From: Natronomonas sp.
GTDB lineage: Archaea; Halobacteriota; Halobacteria; Halobacteriales; Haloarculaceae
Assembly (NCBI GenBank): GCA_007121575.1
Contig: SKKJ01000173.1
Location: 1 to 12,984 of the forward strand
Direction: 5' to 3'
Length of the DNA: 12,984 bases
A program made the translations under genes and the position numbers. Below are positions 5,828 to 12,984 of the stretch, one piece after another (positions within the stretch are counted from its first letter, which is position 1; every line of letters begins with the position of its first letter). The notes beneath the pieces were generated by a model. That model was not told where the DNA came from, searched no databases, and saw nothing but the letters and a program-made list of their open reading frames with translations.

Positions 5828-6232
5828 ATGAGTGATCCATGGATCGCCGTCGGGGCGCTGGCGTTAGTGGGGCTTTTGATCCCGCTTTCGATGATCGTCG
5901 TTTCGAGCCTCATCCGTCCCAGCGTACCCGAACAGGGAAAACGCGCCATCTACGAGTCCGGTGAGATTCCGACCGGGGATACGCGCATTCGTTTCAACAT
6001 CCAGTACTATATGGTCGCGCTGCTTTTCGTCGTCTTCGACATCGAAACGGTGCTCATCTTTCCGTGGGCACTGATATACAGCGACGCGGTCGCCGAGTTC
6101 GGTCTCGCGCCGGTACTGGGTCCGATGCTCGTCTTCCTCGCGATTCTCCTTATCGGACTCGGATGGGCGTGGCGCAACGGTGCCGTTCGCTGGGTCAAAA
6201 GCGAGCGTGCGGAGATCAAATCTGAACTATGA
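5828..6232 (+). CDS. nuoA: Complex I-like dehydrogenase subunit A (NuoA)
   Basis: NuoA is a three-helix membrane subunit at the junction between the quinone-reducing arm and the proton-pumping membrane arm of complex I. Counting from the ATG at 5828, the 134-residue protein has helix 1 at about 5-29, the conserved loop with YESGE (42-46), helix 2 running through the hallmark DIETVLIFPW (71-80), and helix 3 at about 91-115. I chose 5828 because MSDPWIAVGAL matches the short N-terminus of haloarchaeal NuoA. An in-frame ATG at 5795 would add 11 residues and remains possible; an even earlier ATG at 5726 overlaps the TATA box. The stop overlaps the nuoB start as ATGA, so the two are translationally coupled. 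First gene of the operon. Confidence 0.92.
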   Translation: MSDPWIAVGALALVGLLIPLSMIVVSSLIRPSVPEQGKRAIYESGEIPTGDTRIRFNIQYYMVALLFVVFDIETVLIFPWALIYSDAVAEFGLAPVLGPMLVFLAILLIGLGWAWRNGAVRWVKSERAEIKSEL

Positions 6233-6912
6233 GTAGCGACCAACTTCACGATACAGTTTCGACGCAGGAAGCTCGGATGGGTGACGGCGTCGACAGCCGG
6301 TTCAACTCGAAGCTCCGTGAGGCGTTCGGTTCGACGCCGTTCATTCTCACGAAATTCGACCAGTTCATGAACTGGGTGCGGGGCAATTCGATGTTCATGC
6401 TGCAGTTCGGAATCGCCTGCTGCAGCATCGAGATGATCCAAACCTACGCGATCAAACACGATCTCGATCGCTTCGGTGCGGGTGTTCCCCGCGCCTCGCC
6501 GCGGCAGGCCGACGTGATCATCGTCCCCGGAACGATCGTCTCGAAGTTCGCCCCACGGATGAAACGCGTTTACGATCAGATGCCCGAACCGAAGTTCGTC
6601 GTCGGCATGGGTTCGTGTACTATCTCCGGCGGCCCGTTTCAGGAGGGATATAACGTCATCAAGGGCGCAGAAGAGGTCATCCCGGTCGATATTCACGTTC
6701 CGGGGTGTCCACCGCGGCCGGAGGCGCTTATATACGGAATCGCCAAACTCCAAGAGCGCGTCCAGAACGGCGAAACGTCCCCGGTTACGGTCAAACCGTA
6801 CGAACTCGAGCAGTTCGGTGATCTCGAACCGGACGAACTCGTTCAGCATCTGGCCGATGAGATCGATGAAAACGATCTCGTGATGCGATATAACTGGGCT
6901 GATTCGCCATGA
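6229..6912 (+). CDS. nuoB: Complex I-like dehydrogenase subunit B (NuoB), N2 cluster subunit
   Basis: NuoB carries the terminal [4Fe-4S] cluster N2, which passes electrons to the quinone. All four ligands are visible in this 227-residue protein: the tandem Cys64-Cys65 in GIACCSIEMI, Cys130 in GMGSC and Cys160 in VPGCPPRPEA. Other typical blocks are RASPRQADVIIVPGT (88-102) and SGGPFQEGYNV. It has an N-terminal extension of about 30 acidic and polar residues and a long acidic C-terminal tail (from about 187), as haloarchaeal versions do. It overlaps nuoA by ATGA at its start and nuoCD by ATGA at its end, so the three are produced together. Confidence 0.96.
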   Translation: MSSDQLHDTVSTQEARMGDGVDSRFNSKLREAFGSTPFILTKFDQFMNWVRGNSMFMLQFGIACCSIEMIQTYAIKHDLDRFGAGVPRASPRQADVIIVPGTIVSKFAPRMKRVYDQMPEPKFVVGMGSCTISGGPFQEGYNVIKGAEEVIPVDIHVPGCPPRPEALIYGIAKLQERVQNGETSPVTVKPYELEQFGDLEPDELVQHLADEIDENDLVMRYNWADSP

Positions 6913-8588
6913 GCTTGCACGAACCGAAACCGCTCGACGTCGGCGAAACTCCGGATGGCACGGTCGATCACGACGAACTCGAAGCGTTGCTGGGTGAGAC
7001 CGTTATCGGTCGCGAAGAGCACGTTAACGCACCCGCATTTGTCGTTCGCCCCGACGAGGTCCAGAACGCGCTGTTCGCGCTCCGTGATGAAGCCGGATTC
7101 GATTATCTCTCGTGTGTCACCGCTCAACAGTACGAGGATCGATACGAATCGATCTATCACCTGAAAAAGTACGACGATCCGACACAGGAAGTCGGGATCG
7201 TCGTTCCGACCCCGATCGATGAACCGATCAGTCAAACCGGTGAACCGGTGTATCGAACCGCCGATTGGCACGAGCGGGAAGCCTACGATCTGATCGGCAT
7301 CAACTACGACGGACATCCCGATCTTCGGCGCATCTTACTGCCCGAAACGTGGCAGGGACACCCGCTCGCGAACGACTACAACCCGGAGAAACCGCAGGTC
7401 GTTCCGTTCCGAAAACACGCGAACCCGCTCCAGCCCGACACACGCGGTGAGGGTGCGAAATCGGATACGATGTTCTTGAACTTCGGTCCGCATCACCCAG
7501 CGACTCACGGCGTTCTTCACGTGAAGGCTGTCCTCGACGGCGAGCAGATCGCCCATGTCGAACCCGATATCGGCTACCTACATCGCTGTGAGGAGCAGAT
7601 GTGCCAGCAGGGAACGTACCGACATCAGATCATGCCGTATCCCGATCGCTGGGATTACGTTTCGGCTGGTATTTTGAACGAATGGGCCTACGCTCGCGCG
7701 GCCGAGGATTTGGCCGACATCGAGGTTCCGGAGTACGCACAGGTCATCCGAACGATGTCCGCCGAGCTGTGTCGGATCGCGAGCCACATGCTCGCGTTGG
7801 GGACCTTCGCGCTCGACGTGTTCGGCGATTTCACCGCCGTGTTCCAGTACGCGTTCCGCGACCGAGAGGTCGTCCAAGACATCTTAGAAGAACTGACCGG
7901 TCAGCGGCTCATGTTTAATTACCTCCGGCTCGGCGGCGTCGCGTGGGACATCCCCGAACCGCGAGCGGAGTTTTTCGAACAGGTTCGAGACTTCCTCGAT
8001 GGGCTCCCCGAAAAGACCAAAGAGTATCACAATCTCATCACCTCGAACGAGATCTTCCAGGTCCGGTGTGTCAACACCGGTGAACTTCCGCCGAAGGTCG
8101 CGAAACAGTACGGCGCGACCGGTCCGGTCGCCCGCGGCTCCGGCATCGATCTCGATCTCCGACGCGACGATCCGTACGGCTACTACGAGGAACTCGATTG
8201 GGACGTTATTACCGAAGACGGCTGTGACAACTACAGCCGCGTCCTCGTTCGAATGCAGGAAGTCGAAGAGTCCGCGAAGATCATCGAACAGTGCGTCGAA
8301 CTGCTCGAAGACTGGCCGGAAGACGAACGCGAGATCCAATCGAACGTTCCCCGAACCCTCAAACCCGATGCCGACACCGAAGTATATCGCGGCGTCGAGG
8401 CCGCAAAAGGTGAGTTGGGTATCTATATACGCTCGGACGGGACGGACAAGCCCGCACGATTCAAAATCCGGAGCCCGTGCTTTTGCAACCTTCACACGCT
8501 GCGCGAAATGACCGAGGGCGAGTATATTCCTGATCTGATTGCCTCGCTCGGCAGCCTCGATATCGTCCTCGGGGAGGTCGATCGATAA
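6909..8588 (+). CDS. nuoCD: Fused complex I-like subunit C/D (NuoCD)
   Basis: This 559-residue protein joins NuoC (30-kDa type, about residues 20-165) to NuoD (49-kDa type, about 185-559). NuoC is shown by WHEREAYDLIGINYDGHPDL (120-139) and RRILLPETWQGHPL. NuoD is shown by NFGPHHPATHGVLH (191-204), IGYLHR (221-226) and a C-terminal RIRSPCF-like segment written KIRSPCF. The quinone-site His and Tyr of the Thermus Nqo4 subunit correspond by motif to His200 (in ATHG) and Tyr250 (in WDYVS). The fusion is also found in E. coli and in haloarchaea. Together with NuoB and NuoI it forms the quinone-reducing arm. Since nuoEFG are not upstream, the electron donor is probably not NADH. The gene overlaps nuoB by ATGA and nuoH by one base (TAATG). 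Confidence 0.96.
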   Translation: MSLHEPKPLDVGETPDGTVDHDELEALLGETVIGREEHVNAPAFVVRPDEVQNALFALRDEAGFDYLSCVTAQQYEDRYESIYHLKKYDDPTQEVGIVVPTPIDEPISQTGEPVYRTADWHEREAYDLIGINYDGHPDLRRILLPETWQGHPLANDYNPEKPQVVPFRKHANPLQPDTRGEGAKSDTMFLNFGPHHPATHGVLHVKAVLDGEQIAHVEPDIGYLHRCEEQMCQQGTYRHQIMPYPDRWDYVSAGILNEWAYARAAEDLADIEVPEYAQVIRTMSAELCRIASHMLALGTFALDVFGDFTAVFQYAFRDREVVQDILEELTGQRLMFNYLRLGGVAWDIPEPRAEFFEQVRDFLDGLPEKTKEYHNLITSNEIFQVRCVNTGELPPKVAKQYGATGPVARGSGIDLDLRRDDPYGYYEELDWDVITEDGCDNYSRVLVRMQEVEESAKIIEQCVELLEDWPEDEREIQSNVPRTLKPDADTEVYRGVEAAKGELGIYIRSDGTDKPARFKIRSPCFCNLHTLREMTEGEYIPDLIASLGSLDIVLGEVDR

Positions 8589-9646
8589 TGCTACAGGGCG
8601 CACCGCTTCCCGAACGGCTCGTCGAACTCCTCCCCTTCGGTTCGGGTCCGCTCGGAACGGCGATCGCCGCACTCGTCGGTGCCGCGATCGTGGGGACGTT
8701 GATGATGACGATGACAGCCGTCGCCGGTCCGTGGGCGAAACGAAAGGTGACGGCCGCGTTCACCGATCGATACGCAGTCAACCGACTCGGACCGTTCGGT
8801 CTGTTCATCATCGTCGCCGACGCGGTCCGATTGCTCTCGAAAGAGCTCATCGTGCCGGAAGGCGTCGACCGCCCGGCGTGGGACCTCGCCCCGGTCGTGC
8901 TCGCTTTCTCGGCACTGCTGGGCTTCGCGGTCATCCCGATGGGAAGCGGGATTCACCTCGCCGATCCGGAGGTCGGGCTCGTATACGTGTTCGCCGTCGC
9001 CTCGATCGCCTCGATCGGGCTCGTGATGGCCGGCTATGCGTCGAACAATAAATACTCGATGCTCGGCGGGCTTCGGGCCGTCGCACAGAACCTCGCATAC
9101 GAGATACCACTGGTGTTGATCGCCGCCTCGGTCGTGCTGTTCGCCGGCTCGCTCCAGATGAGCGAGATCGTCGCCGCCCAAGCCGAACCGCTCGTTGATC
9201 TCGGCGTCGTCACGATCCCGACGTGGTACGCGTTCGTCAACCCCTTCGCGTTCGTGTTGTTCATCATCGCGAACCTGATGGAAATCGGCCGCAACCCGTT
9301 CGATATCCCCGAAGCGCCGACCGAGATCGTCGCCGGATACCAGACCGAGTACTCGAGCGTGTATTTCGTCCTCATTTACCTCGGTGAGTTCTTGCACATC
9401 TTCCTCGGCGGCGCGATCATCGCGACGATCTTCCTGGGTGGCCCCGCCGGGCCGGGTCCGGAAAGCCTCGGCTTGTTGTGGTTCCTCGTGAAGATCTGGG
9501 CCGTCTATCTGTTCACCCAGTGGGCCCGATCCGCGCTGCCGCGGCTCAGAATTGATCAGCTCATCGAGGTGGGCTGGAAGGGGATGTTGATCCTCGCGTT
9601 TGCGAACCTCGTGTTAACCGCCGTTATCGTCGGAGTGATCGCCTAA
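8588..9646 (+). CDS. nuoH: Complex I-like dehydrogenase subunit H (NuoH)
   Basis: NuoH is the multi-helix membrane subunit that forms the entry of the quinone tunnel and docks the NuoB/NuoD arm. The 352-residue protein has the usual eight or so hydrophobic segments. Conserved blocks are DRYAVNRLGP (60-69, equivalent to the bacterial NRYGPNRVG), AGYASNNKYSMLGGLRA (148-164), AQNLAYEIPL (166-175) and RNPFDIPEAPTEIVAGYQTE (225-244). The start and end overlap nuoCD and nuoI by one base each (TAATG), so translation is coupled. The gene is among the most GC-rich of the window. No anomaly. Confidence 0.96.
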   Translation: MLQGAPLPERLVELLPFGSGPLGTAIAALVGAAIVGTLMMTMTAVAGPWAKRKVTAAFTDRYAVNRLGPFGLFIIVADAVRLLSKELIVPEGVDRPAWDLAPVVLAFSALLGFAVIPMGSGIHLADPEVGLVYVFAVASIASIGLVMAGYASNNKYSMLGGLRAVAQNLAYEIPLVLIAASVVLFAGSLQMSEIVAAQAEPLVDLGVVTIPTWYAFVNPFAFVLFIIANLMEIGRNPFDIPEAPTEIVAGYQTEYSSVYFVLIYLGEFLHIFLGGAIIATIFLGGPAGPGPESLGLLWFLVKIWAVYLFTQWARSALPRLRIDQLIEVGWKGMLILAFANLVLTAVIVGVIA

Positions 9647-10107
9647 TGATTGGAATGTTAAAATCGATGGCAACGACTATGAAACACGCCTTGGACGGCG
9701 AGAAATTCACCGTGCAGTATCCCGAGGAGACGCCGGATATCTCCCCTCGGTTCCGCGGCGTCCACAAGTTCTCACAGGAGCGTTGCATCTGGTGTCGCCA
9801 GTGTGAGAAGGTCTGTCCGAACGACACGATCCAGATCGTCACCGACGACAAGCGCAACGGCGAGCAGTACAACCTCCATATCGGCCAGTGTATCTACTGC
9901 CGGCTCTGTGAGGAGGTCTGTCCCGTCGATGCGATCCTGTTGACGCAGAACTTCGAGTTCACTGGTGATACGAAAGACGAACTGGCCTATAACAAAGAGC
10001 AGTTGAAGAACGTCCCGTGGTACAAAGACATCGATCCGCTTGCGGCCCGGGAACCGGATCGAGAGGCGTGGGTCGGCGAAGGCGAAGGCGAAGTGGACTA
10101 TCAGTAA
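9646..10107 (+). CDS. nuoI: Complex I-like dehydrogenase subunit I (NuoI), two [4Fe-4S] clusters
   Basis: NuoI is the ferredoxin-like subunit that relays electrons to NuoB. The 153-residue protein has two complete four-Cys motifs: CIWCRQCEKVCP (Cys47, 50, 53, 57) and CIYCRLCEEVCP (Cys82, 85, 88, 92), clusters N6a and N6b. The C-terminus is short and acidic (GEGEGEVDYQ). It is the last gene of this operon: only 25 bp separate it from the end of a convergent MATE gene, with a T-run between them. In other haloarchaea nuoJ, K, L, M and N follow here; they do not in this window. Confidence 0.96.
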   Translation: MIGMLKSMATTMKHALDGEKFTVQYPEETPDISPRFRGVHKFSQERCIWCRQCEKVCPNDTIQIVTDDKRNGEQYNLHIGQCIYCRLCEEVCPVDAILLTQNFEFTGDTKDELAYNKEQLKNVPWYKDIDPLAAREPDREAWVGEGEGEVDYQ

Positions 10108-10116
10108 ATACGTCGC

Positions 10117-10125
10117 TCTTTTTAT
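10117..10125 (+). terminator. T-rich terminator-like stretch after nuoI
   Basis: TCTTTTTAT follows the nuoI stop codon by about 10 bp, without a strong hairpin. Short T-tracts of this kind end transcription in archaea. It lies in the 25-bp gap between convergent genes and supports the view that the nuo transcript ends at nuoI. Confidence 0.5.
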
Positions 10126-10132
10126 CTACAAT

Positions 10133-11551
10133 TTAGTCCGCACGCTTCGGTCGAAACTGCCGGCTGATGGCCTTCCATCGATTCGTTCGAAATCGATACA
10201 GGTTGATAACGCCGGGAACGAACGTTTCCGCGAGCAACGCGAGATAGAGTCCCACGACACCGAGCGGGGTTATTACACCCGCGTACGCGAGCGGAACGGC
10301 GAAGACGTACAGCCCGATCACCCGACCGTAGAACGGCCACCGCGTGTCACCACCGCCGCGGAGCGCACCGTTCGCTGAACCGTCGATCCCTAGCCCGATC
10401 GCGCTGACGGCACCGACGGTGACGAACACGGTGGCGAGTTTGAGGGCAGCCGGCTCTGTAACGAACACGCTCGCGATCGGCTCCGCGAGGAGAACAACCA
10501 GCGCCGCGAGAACGAGATATGACAGGAGTGCCAGCCGAATGATATCCCAGCCGTATGCCTCGGCCTCGGTTTCGTTCCCTTGTCCGAGCTCCTGCCCAAC
10601 GAGCGTGCTCGATGCGATCGAAAACCCCCAGTTCAGGCTGTTCATCAGGCCGCGAACTTGCCGGCTGACTTCAAGCGCGGCGACCACGACTGTTCCGAAG
10701 ACGGCTGCGATAGCCAACAGCGGGAAAACGACGATTGACGTTGCGAGCCGACGGAGGATCAGCGGTATAGAGATCACGAAGAGCTGACGACCGAGCTCCG
10801 TCTCCCAGTGTGGTCCACGGAGTCTGAACTGCACCGGCGGCGTCATCCCGATCGGATATTGCCGACCGAAAAACCCCCATGCGAGTCCCACCGTGATCAG
10901 TATCGTCGCGATGACCGTTCCCAGCGCGGCTCCGGCAGCGCCCAGCCCCAACCCGAGGATGAACACCGCATTCAAGAGAATGTTTATGACCGCTCCACCG
11001 CCCCGGATCATCATCGGCGTGAACGTGTCTCCGATTCCTGCGAACGCTCGACTTCCGATCTTGTTCAGGTACTCGAACACCAACGCGACCGCGACGATCT
11101 GCAGATATATCCCGCCGTGGGTAACCGTTTCGGGAGCCGCCCCCAAGAGACGAATGAGGTCCGCCGAGAACCAATAGAACACTGCCATCATCGGAAGGGA
11201 CAATGCGATCGCGATCCACACGCTCATTTTGATCGCCAACTCCGCACGGGCCTGTTCATCACCGCCGTAGTTTTGCGATACCAGGCTGATCGTTCCCCCC
11301 GACAATCCCAACGAGAGTTGGTTACCGATCTGCCAGTACGCGTACGCGAACGCCAAGCCGGCGATCCCGGGCGGGCCGAGTACCCAGCCTACCATGGCGA
11401 TATCGGCCGTCTGCTTCGAGCGTCGGGCGATTCCCGTCACCACCCGCGGCCACGCGAGATCGACCGTTGGCTTGAATCGGTGCCGTTCAATCACGCCAAC
11501 GCGAGAGAGAAAATCGACAACCCGTCGTCCGATTCGGTTCAATAACTCCAT
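10133..11551 (-). CDS. MATE-family multidrug/organic cation efflux transporter
   Basis: This 472-residue membrane protein belongs to the MATE (NorM/DinF) family of cation-coupled antiporters that export drugs and other organic compounds. The N-terminal cytosolic tail (about 30 residues) leads into DLAWPRVVTG (31-40) and ADIAMVGWVLGP (49-60). Typical family segments are LVSQNYGG (90-97) in the first half and LVGQELGQG (317-325) in the second. The family's internal twofold repeat shows in AFAGIGDTFTP (169-179) and ALRGGGDTRWP (396-406). About 12 hydrophobic segments are present, the usual number. A TATA-like box on this strand at 11586-11593 supports the ATG at 11549-11551. The gene is convergent with nuoI and downstream of katG in the same direction. 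The substrate cannot be told from the sequence. Confidence 0.92.
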   Translation of the reverse strand: MELLNRIGRRVVDFLSRVGVIERHRFKPTVDLAWPRVVTGIARRSKQTADIAMVGWVLGPPGIAGLAFAYAYWQIGNQLSLGLSGGTISLVSQNYGGDEQARAELAIKMSVWIAIALSLPMMAVFYWFSADLIRLLGAAPETVTHGGIYLQIVAVALVFEYLNKIGSRAFAGIGDTFTPMMIRGGGAVINILLNAVFILGLGLGAAGAALGTVIATILITVGLAWGFFGRQYPIGMTPPVQFRLRGPHWETELGRQLFVISIPLILRRLATSIVVFPLLAIAAVFGTVVVAALEVSRQVRGLMNSLNWGFSIASSTLVGQELGQGNETEAEAYGWDIIRLALLSYLVLAALVVLLAEPIASVFVTEPAALKLATVFVTVGAVSAIGLGIDGSANGALRGGGDTRWPFYGRVIGLYVFAVPLAYAGVITPLGVVGLYLALLAETFVPGVINLYRFRTNRWKAISRQFRPKRAD

Positions 11552-11585
11552 CGATTATGACGCATGCGGTTGCACAATATGGCGG

Positions 11586-11593
11586 TATAAAAG
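11586..11593 (-). promoter_or_regulatory. TATA-like box of the MATE gene
   Basis: The minus strand reads CTTTTATA here, a good haloarchaeal TATA match. It predicts transcription start near 11563 and a leader of about 12 bases before the ATG. The gene can thus be transcribed without katG. Confidence 0.55.
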
Positions 11594-11635
11594 TGATCCG
11601 TTGTGCTCGCTGTGAGCGTAGATCGGGTCCGCAGT

Positions 11636-11653
11636 CACACCCTAGAGGGTGTG
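11636..11653. repeat. 18-bp interrupted palindrome between katG and the MATE gene
   Basis: CACACCCTAGAGGGTGTG has perfect 8-bp arms around an AG centre. A third partial copy AAGGGTGT follows at 11663-11670, and AGAGGG (11644-11649) can alternatively pair with CCCTCT (11656-11661). The element is 30 bp past the katG stop codon and about 43 bp upstream of the MATE TATA box. It may be a katG terminator hairpin, although no T-tract follows on the minus strand, or an operator for the MATE promoter. It also contains one of only four CTAG sites I found in the window. Confidence 0.6.
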
Positions 11654-11682
11654 GTCCCTCTCAAGGGTGTCTCCGCCGTCGA

Positions 11683-12984
<1,302 letters not shown>

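Noticed and set aside
5599..5949. Leftward 116-codon frame over the nuo promoter and nuoA
   Set aside because: It covers the TATA box and the first helix of nuoA on the opposite strand and has no recognisable feature.
6007..6849. Leftward 280-codon frame opposite nuoA and nuoB
   Set aside because: It is an antisense shadow of two well-conserved genes; no motif supports it.
8591..9397. Leftward 268-codon frame opposite nuoH
   Set aside because: It is extremely rich in Arg, Asp, Glu and His, the signature of an antisense reading of a hydrophobic membrane-protein gene.
10108..10132. Insertion-sequence scar between nuoI and the MATE gene that would explain the operon break
   Set aside because: The 25-bp gap shows only a T-run, with no inverted repeats, target duplication or transposase remnant in the window.
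10808..11545. Rightward 245-codon frame opposite the MATE gene
   Set aside because: It is Arg- and His-rich low-quality protein, again the mirror of a membrane protein gene.

Overview
This window reads as chromosomal DNA of a halophilic archaeon (class Halobacteria). The supporting signs are strongly acidic proteins (rich in Asp and Glu), haloarchaeal versions of S19e, ThiL, PurK, PurE and a NuoCD fusion, twin-arginine signal peptides on exported proteins, archaeal TATA-type boxes about 25 bp upstream of start codons (leaderless transcripts), a near absence of the tetranucleotide CTAG, and a complex I locus that begins directly at nuoA with no NADH-oxidising nuoEFG module ahead of it. GC content is moderate for the group, estimated by eye at 55-60 percent, and visibly lower in the stretch from about 3.5 to 5.75 kb.

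Left part (1-3486): the 5' part of thiL (thiamine-monophosphate kinase, leftward) is divergent from rps19e (ribosomal protein S19e). Then come purK and purE, the pair that carboxylates AIR in purine synthesis. A Tat-exported NosL-like copper lipoprotein gene sits between them and appears to have its own leaderless promoter, from which purE may be co-transcribed.

Middle part (3503-5595, all leftward): a c-di-AMP synthase (DacZ-type DAC domain protein), a Tat-exported transglutaminase-like protein and a 60-residue acidic protein I do not recognise. This is the least conventional part of the window. A 232-bp divergent spacer (5596-5827) separates it from the nuo operon and carries several ACGTG-type elements in direct and inverted orientation.

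Right part (5828-12984): nuoA-nuoB-nuoCD-nuoH-nuoI form a tight translationally coupled operon encoding the quinone-facing and Fe-S part of a complex I-like dehydrogenase plus two membrane subunits. The operon stops at nuoI with a T-rich terminator-like stretch. The proton-pumping subunits nuoJKLMN, which normally follow in haloarchaea, are not here. Instead a convergent MATE-family transporter gene and the 3' part of katG (catalase-peroxidase) follow on the opposite strand. The MATE-katG spacer carries a clear 18-bp interrupted palindrome.

There is no tRNA, rRNA, CRISPR array, transposase or recognisable insertion sequence in the window. Most genes are familiar; the points worth checking are the split nuo locus, the nosL-like insertion in the pur pair, the active-site variants in the DAC protein and PurE, and the regulatory repeats.
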